Shown here piece by piece: positions 26,905 to 36,214 of a DNA stretch of 50,497 nucleotides. This DNA comes from Balneolaceae bacterium (GTDB lineage: Bacteria > Bacteroidota > Rhodothermia > Balneolales > Balneolaceae). Positions within the stretch are counted from its first letter, which is position 1. Every line of letters begins with the position of its first letter. The notes below the pieces were generated by a model, which was not told the origin of the DNA, did no database searches, and saw nothing but the letters and a program-made list of their open reading frames with translations. Where the stretch lies: positions 1 through 50,497 of the forward strand of contig SKYV01000186.1 in assembly GCA_007127745.1 (NCBI GenBank). Reading direction: 5' to 3'. The translations under genes and the position numbers were made by a program.

Positions 26905-29900
26905 CAGGGATCAAAATCAAATGTTAAGCCAAAATAAAAGAGCACTTCTCTGCCATACTGAACTTCATTCAAACCGGTGGTGGTAATAAATTGAGACGGT
27001 AATGTAACGTTATACCGGTTCAGGCCATAAGTAGTATTCACAAAAAATTTCATCGGGAAAAGATAATACGAATTGAATGCAAATCTTAATTCAGCACCGA
27101 TACCGGTTTTAACGGAATCTCCGATGTTTAATGGCCCTCCCCAGCCATTTCCGGCTTCAAAAAACAGATGCCCGAAAATTTTGTCGAACGAATAGGGGCC
27201 GGCTTGCTGGTTGATTTGAGTGAACAACGGCCTGATAAGTGATGCGCGTGAAAACCAGGTACGCTGGCCGCCAAGGGCAAAATATGGGTAAGAACGCATT
27301 CCGGTCATTCCACCGGCATAATCAAGATAAAAGTAATCATCCGGGCGATTCAGGTAGGCAAAAGCCCGGCTTTTAATTAATCCGTTTGTCTGATTTGTGA
27401 TTCCAAACCCGATTTGTTTATTCCACTCCAGAGAGTGATTCCGGTCTCGCGAATACACCGGAGATAGAGTGCCATCTTCAATCTCGTAATCCTGCAATAA
27501 CCGGGCTGGCTGAAACTGGTAACCGATGGATGTGGTAATTCCTTCCGGGGCGATGTCGGCGTGGCGGGTTGGAGGCGTGAGGTCGATGTAATACGTAGCT
27601 GAGTAGGTAGCTCCCCTGAAATATTCGGATGTACTCCCCGGAATAAATTCCTGAAATTCCCGGGAGAAGAATCCCTCCACAGTTACACTATAAGGTGAAT
27701 AGGATGCACCCAGTTCAAGTAAACTCCACCGGTTCAGTTTACTTCTCAAAAACAGGCTGGCTTCCCACATATTATACCGAATGTCGACTTCACGCTCTTC
27801 GGGCAGGCAGGATGTGCAGGGAAACTCTTCAATGCCCAGACCGTTTTGTACATTCCGGATCTGATGATACACTTCCAGGCTGATGGTAGGAGACCAGCTT
27901 CGCTTAATGAAAGGAAGACCGCGATAATCGACAATCAGGAAAAGATCCCGATCAAGATTGTTGATGCGTGACGGGGAGAAGAAATTGCCGAGGCCATCAG
28001 CGGAGCGGGAACCGAGCCCGATCAAAGCGCCACCAAATACCGAGAACGATTCGGTAACATCCCTCGAGGAAAAGTAGGCGCCGGCCTTAAAATCTCTCCA
28101 CATATTTTGTCCAAAATCGCCAATGCGCCCGTCCCGGATCAAACGCGAATTATTTCCTTCCAGTTTGGAATAGTTATCGAACCGAAGAACCGGTAAAATG
28201 CTCAGTCCGGTTGTGGTTTCATTGTATGGCCTCCAGTAGCGGTTTTCGTTTTGGATGGAAAATTCCACATTTCCGGATTCGTCTGCCAGAGGCTGTAATG
28301 CCAGTAATTCTTCTTCTGATAAAAACCCTTCTGAGTCAGAGAATTCTTCATCAAGTGGCTCTTCCGGATTCAGATAATCGTGCCAGTTTTGGCTGGTTGT
28401 GGCCAGGTTGACCGATTTTTCAAGCGAAATACCGGAAATTTTATATCCGTCAGAATAATAATCGGCAACGTATAAAGAATCATTTTTTACGTGAGGCATA
28501 AATGCACCGCCAATCACATCCGTTATTTGATGAATAGAATCATCTGTAAGGAATTTTTTATAGATATTGAAAATTCCGCTGATGTCTGACGAAAAATAGA
28601 GAATTCCTTTTTCGAAATCGATCCACGGATCTCGAAAATCGACATCGTGGTGGGAGAGAACCGGCTGAAGTTGGCCGCCGGAGATATCTGTTTTGTAGAT
28701 ATTCCGGTTTCCTGATGATGCTGTTGAAAAATAGATCGTGTTTTCATCACCCCAAACCGGTGTATAAACAGTTTCTGCGGAATTGAAGTTGGTTATCTGA
28801 TGGATGTCTCTTGTGTCAGCATCAAGCAGCACCAGATTTTGGGTGCCATCTTTGAGCTGTACAGCCGCAATTTTATTTTCAGTGGGATGCCAGGCCGGGT
28901 CTTGAATACGGGCACTTTCAGTGATTTTTTTCTTTTCTTCCGATTCTAAATCAAAAAGGTAAATATCCTGATAGGTTTCACCATACCGGTTTTTTCTGGC
29001 CCGGCTGTAGGCAATTTTCCGATTGTCGGGAGAAAAGGAGAACCGGTTACTGATAAAATCAATTGAAGGATTGGAATAGATTCCATGAGTGGACATATAC
29101 TGTTGCCGGGAATCGTTCAAATCAAATCCGCCAATGTCATTGATAACGGTTTCGCTGTCATTGCTATAAATAACAAGGGATGTTCGTGCGTGATCACGGC
29201 CGCGATTGGTCAGATAAGCAAAATATTTTCCATTTAGGCTAAATTGGGGGTAGAAGTTGAAAAATCCGTTCGTTTCAATTTGTGTGAATGATGCCGGGTT
29301 CAGTCCGGAGATTTGCTGTTCATAAAAAGATTCCCGGTCATTCAGCCAATCATGGTAAAGTTTATCAGCAGGTACTCCGGTTACCTGTTTCATTACAGTG
29401 TTGAAATTACTGCGGCCGGAATTCGCTGCGTGTCGGCTCAAATCTGCAATAATATCCTCACCAAAACGATCCGTCAGATAGAGGGTAAAATCAAATCCCT
29501 GGTTATAAACCAGCTCGCGTTCAAGGCTGTTTTTGGAAGTAAAATGTCCCATCTGATGTAAATTAAGGGCAGTGCCGGAGAGAATCCGGGTTCTGAGCAG
29601 CATATCCCTGTGGGTGTCCCAAAAATCGTGATTCAAATTATGTCTTTGATATTGCGCCGTTCCCTCGGCAAACCAGGCCGGTATGCTCACTGTTGCAAAC
29701 GGGTGAGTGATAATTCCGCTGGGATAGCCGTACAGTACATCAGGTCGGCGTACATCTTCGTATGAGAGCCATTGCATGTAGATGGATTGTATCCGCTGGG
29801 AACGCTTCATGGAAGCTCCAAGCTGCACCATATGAGTGAATTCGTGAGTGATCACATTTCTGAGCCAGTGGTGGGTTCCCCGAAGAGGAGTGTCGAGTGC

Positions 29901-30248
29901 CGGTACCCATATCTCGATTTTATTATCAAAAAAGAAAGCCGCTCCGTTGGAGAAATCTTCCCTGTCCCGTAGCACAATACTCACTTTTCTTTCCGGTTCG
30001 TGTTGATAAAGTGATGTGACCGGGCCGTAAATTTCTTCAGCTATTTTTGATGTTTTCTGAGCTGAATAACTGCTTCCTTCCTGATAGTGAACAAAAAAGT
30101 GTTCGCTCTCGATAGTGTACCAGGGCAGGTGATTCTGCGGATACTCAAAATCAGCCGGACTGACCTGTGCATTCGCAGAAAGGCTTAAAACTGCCGATAG
30201 TATCAGCCCGATGATGAACCAGACAAGATATGAGTTGAATCGAATCAT
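26904..30248 (-). CDS. Peptidase MA-like + TolB propeller + outer-membrane barrel protein
   Basis: 1114 aa with a signal peptide (to about ANAQ, 28). Residues 43-300 are a zinc metallopeptidase domain of the MA-like type: HEFTH at 135-139 and a downstream Glu in WFAEGTAQYQ as probable third ligand. Residues about 330-640 have TolB/PD40 propeller repeats (KIAYSRARKNRYGETYQDIYLFDLES). Residues about 690-1114 are amphipathic strands of an outer-membrane barrel; GGMTGMRSYPYFALGGQRTWFSRASLIRP recalls Omp85 C-terminal strands. The start directly abuts the stop of the T9SS-tagged gene (TAA-ATG). It may be a surface or periplasmic protease fixed in the outer membrane. Confidence 0.85.
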   Translation of the reverse strand: MIRFNSYLVWFIIGLILSAVLSLSANAQVSPADFEYPQNHLPWYTIESEHFFVHYQEGSSYSAQKTSKIAEEIYGPVTSLYQHEPERKVSIVLRDREDFSNGAAFFFDNKIEIWVPALDTPLRGTHHWLRNVITHEFTHMVQLGASMKRSQRIQSIYMQWLSYEDVRRPDVLYGYPSGIITHPFATVSIPAWFAEGTAQYQRHNLNHDFWDTHRDMLLRTRILSGTALNLHQMGHFTSKNSLERELVYNQGFDFTLYLTDRFGEDIIADLSRHAANSGRSNFNTVMKQVTGVPADKLYHDWLNDRESFYEQQISGLNPASFTQIETNGFFNFYPQFSLNGKYFAYLTNRGRDHARTSLVIYSNDSETVINDIGGFDLNDSRQQYMSTHGIYSNPSIDFISNRFSFSPDNRKIAYSRARKNRYGETYQDIYLFDLESEEKKKITESARIQDPAWHPTENKIAAVQLKDGTQNLVLLDADTRDIHQITNFNSAETVYTPVWGDENTIYFSTASSGNRNIYKTDISGGQLQPVLSHHDVDFRDPWIDFEKGILYFSSDISGIFNIYKKFLTDDSIHQITDVIGGAFMPHVKNDSLYVADYYSDGYKISGISLEKSVNLATTSQNWHDYLNPEEPLDEEFSDSEGFLSEEELLALQPLADESGNVEFSIQNENRYWRPYNETTTGLSILPVLRFDNYSKLEGNNSRLIRDGRIGDFGQNMWRDFKAGAYFSSRDVTESFSVFGGALIGLGSRSADGLGNFFSPSRINNLDRDLFLIVDYRGLPFIKRSWSPTISLEVYHQIRNVQNGLGIEEFPCTSCLPEEREVDIRYNMWEASLFLRSKLNRWSLLELGASYSPYSVTVEGFFSREFQEFIPGSTSEYFRGATYSATYYIDLTPPTRHADIAPEGITTSIGYQFQPARLLQDYEIEDGTLSPVYSRDRNHSLEWNKQIGFGITNQTNGLIKSRAFAYLNRPDDYFYLDYAGGMTGMRSYPYFALGGQRTWFSRASLIRPLFTQINQQAGPYSFDKIFGHLFFEAGNGWGGPLNIGDSVKTGIGAELRFAFNSYYLFPMKFFVNTTYGLNRYNVTLPSQFITTTGLNEVQYGREVLFYFGLTFDFDP

Positions 30249-33200
30249 TTACCGGGCTATTGCAATTTTTACGAGTTTTCGTTCGGTACTGCCATTAGCT
30301 GTAGCTGAAATGAGCGCCATATAACCGCCGCTGCCCCAGTCAGACGTATCAATTTCAATTTCTTCCGGAGCTCCGCCACGAGATTCTAATGTACGGCTAT
30401 AAATCAGACGCCCGCTGGTTGTCGTTACCTGGATCTGTATTTCTGCCGGATCAGCCGTTTGAAATCGAATAATTGTATGATCTGTTGCCGGATTTGGCCA
30501 GTTATACGTTTCCTGTTCATTCAATAATTCAAAAGAGGGTTGAATGGTATCGGTATCTGAGAGTAATCCTGTGATTTTATTATTTCCCTGGTTGCCATAT
30601 TTAGATCCCCAAAGTACGTTCTCCATATTTGGAAATTCCCAAACTTTCAGGTCGCCGGTATGGCTGACTGTAATCAGAAAGTTACCGGATACGGCTGCAT
30701 GAACCGGCTGACCCGCAGCAGGTTCGGTACTTCCGATAAATAATGGAAACCCGTGGTGTAACTGACCTCTGTAATTATAGGCATATATATTGAGAGAATA
30801 GGAATCATGCCCCATCACAAGAAGCTCAAAATTTCCGTCTCCATTGAAATCAGCAATGAGGGGCGTCCCGGTAAATTGCACACCATCAGGGGGTGATATG
30901 GGAAAGTGGTTTAAAATGGCACCATTTAGATTTACAGCTATTATCTGGTTTAAATGATGATCTATAAAAATAAAATCGATGTTTCCATCACGGCTGAAAT
31001 CTGCCAGAGCCGGCCACCCAAAATCCGGTGATTCATAAACCCGATTTAATTGTTCCGGCTGATTGAGAGGGTCAAACAGGAAGAGTTCATCTCTTTTATA
31101 GACAAAAGACTGAAAATGATTGTTTTGCGATTCAATCAAACCGAGGTAGAAAGGATGTTCAAATGGCGGCCCTGATGAAGGGATTTGTTGGCGGTATTCT
31201 GTTCCGGAGATACTGAACCTGATGTAGCCATTATTATTGATTGATCCCTGGTGGCCATGTCTCATCTCTGTAAATTGCCTGCTCTCTTCAAAAAAATCTG
31301 AATCAACTTCCAGATTTGATATATCTGCTTTTGCTCTTGTTCCGTCAAACTGCAAGATTCCCGGAGAAGGCGAGCTGATAAAAGCTGAATTTTCAGGAGC
31401 CGTAAAATTCCAGACTGCCGAAAAATCTGAGCCATTCCATTCAATGATTTCAACATCAGTGGTTTCACTTTCTTCCGGGATGTGAGCAACGGAAAATCTG
31501 TTTGAAACGGGTTCAAAAAATGGTTGTTGTAAACGGTCCGTAAAACTGTCATGAAAGTCGTAGAGTGCGTTTTCGTCTGCACTGTAAATGTGGATTCCAT
31601 TCTGTGCCGGAATCAGAGCCATGCTGCGCTCTTCCATCTCAAAAGGTATGATGGCAAGTGGGAAATCTTGCCAGTATGAAGTGTCAAAAGGAGTGAAATA
31701 ATTGAAGGGTAGGTTCTGCTTCAAATCAGTTAATTTGTAAAGATCACTGAAAGGTTCTGCGGTCCGAATACTAAAGGTGGCTGTGGGGAGGTTGCCGGAA
31801 AAATCGTATAACTCAAAAAAGGAGGGAGAGCCCGATTTGCTGCTGTTATCGGGGGTAGTATCCGGACCAAATCTGTTTTCATAAAGAGTAATTGTGCCGG
31901 TTGGTGTTATTACTGAGGCATCATTTCCACTCCACCAAAAATCAAAAGCTGAGCCATTTGCTTCGTTTCTCGTCAAGCCGATCTGTGTTGGCCTGCCAAT
32001 ATCCTGGGCTCCGTCTGCTTCCATCAATTCCACTCCTCGACGATCCGGCTGATCATTCACTCCATTTCCCATGGCGAGCTGACTCCGAATCACCGATTCA
32101 TCAATATGCCAGATCAAAAAGCCACCGTTTAAAATCCTGCCTTCATCAGTCTCATCTATAGCACTCACAGGGCCTCCGGGCAGAGAAAAATCGTAGTTGC
32201 TTGCGTTTATCACAACTCCCGGTTCAAGCTGATCATCAAAATTGGATAACTGTAAGACGAAGGAGGTGTCTCTGTTGGTAAATGTTTGGTTAATAATTGA
32301 CCCATCGGGTTGTTGAATGGTAAGTGTTACGCCGGTATTATCCGGGTCGCGATGACGGTTTTCAATCAAAAAATATTCATCATTTGAAATTGCAACCCGC
32401 GCAATACTTTTTGGACTTTTTTTCACTGCAGCATCAAGCGAAATTTGACTTTCGGGTTCAGGTGAAATATCAAAAGGTTCTTCCCAGCCCAAATAAATTT
32501 TTTCCCAGGCCGACATTTCCGGCGGGAAAAGCCCATTGTATGAAAAAATTCCAGCACCGTCCATCAGCCCAAATCGGCCGATTCCTGATTCCCCCGTTTG
32601 GGTGTTAAACAGATCGGGCAGGCCAAGATGGCTGGCAATCTGGGCGGTTACAAGCCCGTTGGTGGAAAGTGGCAATACAAACCGATTCCCTGCGGCATCT
32701 TGACCGGCACGGGTCAGGGTTCTGGGTAAAATCAATGTGTTGTTTACAAGAAAATTTCCGTTGTCAATCGGAAATCCGCTGAATGATGAATCATCCAGAA
32801 AACGCCGGAGAGCGTCTCGGTTTAAATAAACCGACGGTATATCCTGGGGAGTTTTATCAAGCGTGGTTCCGGTCAGCTCAACATCTCTTCCCACCCCTGC
32901 ATGAAAAATGATGAATGCGGTGTTTTGATGTGGATTCAATTCCAAAGGCAATCTGCCATCTGCTGCCACAAGATTCCAGACATCGTTTGCTAATTCTCCC
33001 AGCGGAGACAAATCCGGGTCATGGCCGATGGGCGAGTAGTATTCCATCGGTTGGTCAAGGTGATAAATCTCTGGCAAAACCTGATACTCAATACTGAGCC
33101 GATTATGAGACATCTGCTCGAAATAGTTTTTCGCAAATTCCAGATGAGCTTCAAAATACTTCTGATCGTGTGGAAGTGCGTCGATATTGGTACCGGGGTT

Positions 33201-33467
33201 CTCAAGATAGGGGATGCTGCCCGGTTCAAATGTACCGTTACCGGATGTAAACCGGTTGGAATCCGGTTGAAATTCAACCATTACGGCAATCACATTCAGG
33301 GTTCCTTCAACCGGCTGGGCTGGCAAAAGTTGGTTGATTTGAAGTGCAGAAACGGGCAGATTTCTTTGAAGGTGTGCCTGTGCCCCGGCGAATGAACTGA
33401 CTCCAAAAAACAGAAAGAGCAGTGATAATACGACGTTACCACTGCTCCCTGAAAACCTGTACGTCAT
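30249..33467 (-). CDS. T9SS-secreted M6-like protein with destroyed catalytic site
   Basis: 1072 aa: signal peptide (about 1-30), an M6 (immune inhibitor A-type) metalloprotease-like domain (about 55-345), Ig/jelly-roll-like regions, two or three FG-GAP/VCBS-like repeats near 780-900 (FSRDGNIDFIFID, DFNGDGNFELLVMG), and a C-terminal type A T9SS sorting domain (from about 985, NWPNPATDHTIIRF, ending RKLVKIAIAR). The M6 context is clear (LGLPDLF, FGLMDGAG, MSAWEKIYLGW, IENRHR), but HExxH reads AQIAS (275-279), so it should not be an active protease. It follows porV by 9 bp. Confidence 0.88.
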   Translation of the reverse strand: MTYRFSGSSGNVVLSLLFLFFGVSSFAGAQAHLQRNLPVSALQINQLLPAQPVEGTLNVIAVMVEFQPDSNRFTSGNGTFEPGSIPYLENPGTNIDALPHDQKYFEAHLEFAKNYFEQMSHNRLSIEYQVLPEIYHLDQPMEYYSPIGHDPDLSPLGELANDVWNLVAADGRLPLELNPHQNTAFIIFHAGVGRDVELTGTTLDKTPQDIPSVYLNRDALRRFLDDSSFSGFPIDNGNFLVNNTLILPRTLTRAGQDAAGNRFVLPLSTNGLVTAQIASHLGLPDLFNTQTGESGIGRFGLMDGAGIFSYNGLFPPEMSAWEKIYLGWEEPFDISPEPESQISLDAAVKKSPKSIARVAISNDEYFLIENRHRDPDNTGVTLTIQQPDGSIINQTFTNRDTSFVLQLSNFDDQLEPGVVINASNYDFSLPGGPVSAIDETDEGRILNGGFLIWHIDESVIRSQLAMGNGVNDQPDRRGVELMEADGAQDIGRPTQIGLTRNEANGSAFDFWWSGNDASVITPTGTITLYENRFGPDTTPDNSSKSGSPSFFELYDFSGNLPTATFSIRTAEPFSDLYKLTDLKQNLPFNYFTPFDTSYWQDFPLAIIPFEMEERSMALIPAQNGIHIYSADENALYDFHDSFTDRLQQPFFEPVSNRFSVAHIPEESETTDVEIIEWNGSDFSAVWNFTAPENSAFISSPSPGILQFDGTRAKADISNLEVDSDFFEESRQFTEMRHGHQGSINNNGYIRFSISGTEYRQQIPSSGPPFEHPFYLGLIESQNNHFQSFVYKRDELFLFDPLNQPEQLNRVYESPDFGWPALADFSRDGNIDFIFIDHHLNQIIAVNLNGAILNHFPISPPDGVQFTGTPLIADFNGDGNFELLVMGHDSYSLNIYAYNYRGQLHHGFPLFIGSTEPAAGQPVHAAVSGNFLITVSHTGDLKVWEFPNMENVLWGSKYGNQGNNKITGLLSDTDTIQPSFELLNEQETYNWPNPATDHTIIRFQTADPAEIQIQVTTTSGRLIYSRTLESRGGAPEEIEIDTSDWGSGGYMALISATANGSTERKLVKIAIAR

Positions 33468-33476
33468 CCGGTTTAA

Positions 33477-34604
33477 TTATCTGAAATTGACCAATAAACT
33501 CAGCCGGATTGTGTTTGCAAGCGGATGATCATCTTCAAGAGTATAAAGATAGCTAAAATCAACGCCGAAAATGTTATACCTGAGCCCGGCTCCAAGTGTA
33601 ATAAACTCTCTGTTTCCATTCTCGGGATGCTCGTAATAGTAGCCGGTTCGGAGTGCGAATAAATCGTCATACCAATATTCCAGACCAAACCCGAACATAA
33701 GCTGTTGAGCCAAACTTACCGTAACCATTTCGGTGCCGTTAAATCGCTCGTAAGAACCCCAGGAGTTAAAAAGAGCCTCAAAAACGCCCATTGACTCGTA
33801 CTCCGGATTTTCCGGATCGGAACCAATCCGCTCATTTCGGGCCATAATTTTTGAAATATCGTTGGCAAACGTGATGGTATTCAGCCCGTTTGAATCAAGG
33901 TCCATTTTGTATGCCCATCCTGCACGAAATACGGTTGGAAGCGGATCTTTTTGGGCATTATCGGTGTACTGAATTCCAGGACCGATATTCGAGAGGTTAA
34001 AACCTGCATTGAAAGAAGCAAGACGATTGGCTACTTCAAAAGGATTGGATTTGTAGAGGGCGGCAAGATCGAGGCCTACACTTGAGCCGGGATTAATACT
34101 TTGACCACTTACACTGCCATCCGCCAGAGAGCTGTAAATGTATCTCAGCCCGGTTCCAACAGCAAAGTTATCGGAAATACTGAAACCGTATGAAAGTCCG
34201 GCAGAAATTTCAAAACTGTTGAATCGACCAAGTTCAAGGCCAGTTTCATCGGTTCGGGTTTGCTCACCAAGATTCAAAAATGTAATATGTCCGCCGATGG
34301 TTCCAATTCCATCAACATGATACGTTCCCACAAGATAGTCGTAAAAAAGATCGGCATTAAAAGCGGGCAGCCAGTTAGCGTGTGTCAGGTTAATCTGGCT
34401 TTGATCCTGGAAAGCCAGTCCGGCTGGATTCCAAAAAATGGCTGATGAATTATCAGCAATTGCCACCCCGGTATTTCCCATACCAGTAGCTCTGGAATCG
34501 GGTTCTATTTGAAGGAATGGAACAGCCGTTATGCCAACCTGAGCCTGAACAACACTGAAAGGAATAAAAGCTACTACGAATAATAGAAATGTGATTTTTT
34601 TCAT
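33477..34604 (-). CDS. porV: PorV/PorQ-family T9SS outer-membrane protein
   Basis: 375 aa, signal peptide to about VVQAQ, then the family's typical start: PFLQIEPDSRATGMGNTGVAIADNSSAIFWNPAGLAF. The rest is a 14-strand-type FadL-like barrel ending LSLLVNF. PorV shuttles T9SS cargo from the translocon to the PorU attachment complex. The ATG at 34604 is preferred because it begins the signal peptide (MKKITFLLF). It is the first gene of the long cluster, 9 bp before a T9SS-tagged protein, which supports a T9SS role. PorV versus a close PorQ/PorP relative is not resolved. Confidence 0.85.
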   Translation of the reverse strand: MKKITFLLFVVAFIPFSVVQAQVGITAVPFLQIEPDSRATGMGNTGVAIADNSSAIFWNPAGLAFQDQSQINLTHANWLPAFNADLFYDYLVGTYHVDGIGTIGGHITFLNLGEQTRTDETGLELGRFNSFEISAGLSYGFSISDNFAVGTGLRYIYSSLADGSVSGQSINPGSSVGLDLAALYKSNPFEVANRLASFNAGFNLSNIGPGIQYTDNAQKDPLPTVFRAGWAYKMDLDSNGLNTITFANDISKIMARNERIGSDPENPEYESMGVFEALFNSWGSYERFNGTEMVTVSLAQQLMFGFGLEYWYDDLFALRTGYYYEHPENGNREFITLGAGLRYNIFGVDFSYLYTLEDDHPLANTIRLSLLVNFR

Positions 34605-35013
34605 AATGATGATGCCGTTTGAAGGTAAAGTAGTTAAAACCACTTAAAAATATGTAAATATAACTCGGTTCAAATGTTTATTATTGTTTCACATCTTAAA
34701 AATTGAAAGCTGACAATCAAGCCCGTACAACACAGAAACAAACTACGCTGAGGCTTAATTACAGCTGATTTCAGGTTTTGGAAAGTGAAACTGTAGCAAT
34801 TTTAAATAGGCTGAAAAATAAGTTGTTTATGAGTGATATGATATTGAAATATAAGTGATTTTCAATGCCAGAATCTACTTAATTGATTTCTATCTACGTA
34901 TAAAATTCATGATACACGCACCATCTAAAAAAGTCAAGTAATGGCTGATCTATAAAAATAATTTAATTGTCTGAACAGATTTGAAATTTTTGTGAACCAA
35001 CCCCGGGTTTTTA
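34605..35013. other. Intergenic region upstream of porV
   Basis: About 400 bp of AT-rich sequence between the thiolase stop and porV. No ORF, RNA or T-tailed hairpin was recognised. It should hold the promoter of the nine-gene leftward cluster. Confidence 0.45.
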
Positions 35014-36192
35014 TCAAATCATTTCAACAACCAGAGACGAGGCTCCACCGCCTCCGTTACAGATTCCGGCGCATCCGAGCTTTCCACCCGTACGTTTCAG
35101 AGCATTCAGAAGTGTCACAATAATTCTGGCTCCCGAGCAGCCTATTGGGTGGCCAATACTAACTGCGCCACCGTGAATGTTTACCCTTTGGGGATCCAGT
35201 TCCAGAAGCTGATTATTGATTAGAGATACAACCGAAAACGCCTCATTAATTTCAAACAGATTCACATCGTCTTTTGAAATTCCCGCTATAGAAAGCGCAC
35301 GCGGGATGGCATCAGACGGAGCGGTTGTAAACCACTCGGGAGCTTTTGCGGCGCTGGCATGGCTCAAAATTTTAGCAATGGGTTTTATTCCCAATTCCAC
35401 AGCTTTTTCTTCACTCATCAGCAAAACAGCTGCAGCTCCATCGTTAATACTACTGGCATTGGCCGCTGTAATGGTTCCCTTTTTATCAAAAACAGGTTTT
35501 AATTCGGGGATTTTATCGAAGTTTACACGCTGAAGCTCTTCGTCCATTTTCACCATATTTACAGCACATTTCCGGCCTTTTACTTTTAATGGTACTATTT
35601 CATCAGTAAACCAGCCTTCTTCATGAGCTTTTATGGCGCGTTTATACGACTCAATGGCGTATTCATCTTGTTGTTCACGGTTAATACCGCATTCTGATGC
35701 GCAAAGTTCACCGGCATTCCCCATGTGGTAGTCGTTGTACACATCCCAAAGGCCGTCATTTATAATTCCATCAGAAACTTCAGAATGGCCGATTTTTGAG
35801 CCAAATCGATGTTTTTTGAGATAATAAGGCACATTGCTCATACTTTCCACGCCGCCGGCAACCATGATTTCATTATGGCCTAATGCAATTTGATCGGCTG
35901 CAATCATGATGGCTTTCATACCGGAAGCACACACTTTGTTCACCGTAGTTGCGGGAATTTTATTGGTCAATCCAGCCTTCAGTGCTGCCTGACGGGCGGG
36001 TGCCTGGCCAACTCCGGCAGTCAGAACATTTCCCAGAACAATTTCGTCAACCTGATCCGATTTTACTCCTCCGGTTTTCAAAACTTCATAAATAACCGAT
36101 GCTCCAAGCTCCGGTGCTGTAAACGATGACAAACTTCCGCCGAAGGAACCAATCGGTGTACGTTTTGCTGCAACGATTACCACATTCTTCAT
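35014..36192 (-). CDS. Acetyl-CoA C-acetyltransferase (thiolase)
   Basis: A 392-aa type II thiolase, condensing or cleaving acetoacetyl-CoA. The catalytic Cys is in NKVCASGMKA (about residue 88), the His in GGAVSIGHPIGCSGAR, and the second Cys in CAGICNGGGGAS. Length and motifs fit biosynthetic-type acetoacetyl-CoA thiolase; a beta-oxidation role is possible, but no other fad genes are nearby. It lies 22 bp after the cystathionine gene. Confidence 0.96.
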   Translation of the reverse strand: MKNVVIVAAKRTPIGSFGGSLSSFTAPELGASVIYEVLKTGGVKSDQVDEIVLGNVLTAGVGQAPARQAALKAGLTNKIPATTVNKVCASGMKAIMIAADQIALGHNEIMVAGGVESMSNVPYYLKKHRFGSKIGHSEVSDGIINDGLWDVYNDYHMGNAGELCASECGINREQQDEYAIESYKRAIKAHEEGWFTDEIVPLKVKGRKCAVNMVKMDEELQRVNFDKIPELKPVFDKKGTITAANASSINDGAAAVLLMSEEKAVELGIKPIAKILSHASAAKAPEWFTTAPSDAIPRALSIAGISKDDVNLFEINEAFSVVSLINNQLLELDPQRVNIHGGAVSIGHPIGCSGARIIVTLLNALKRTGGKLGCAGICNGGGGASSLVVEMI

Positions 36193-36214
36193 CTTTTAGC
36201 TCCGTTATGTTTTG

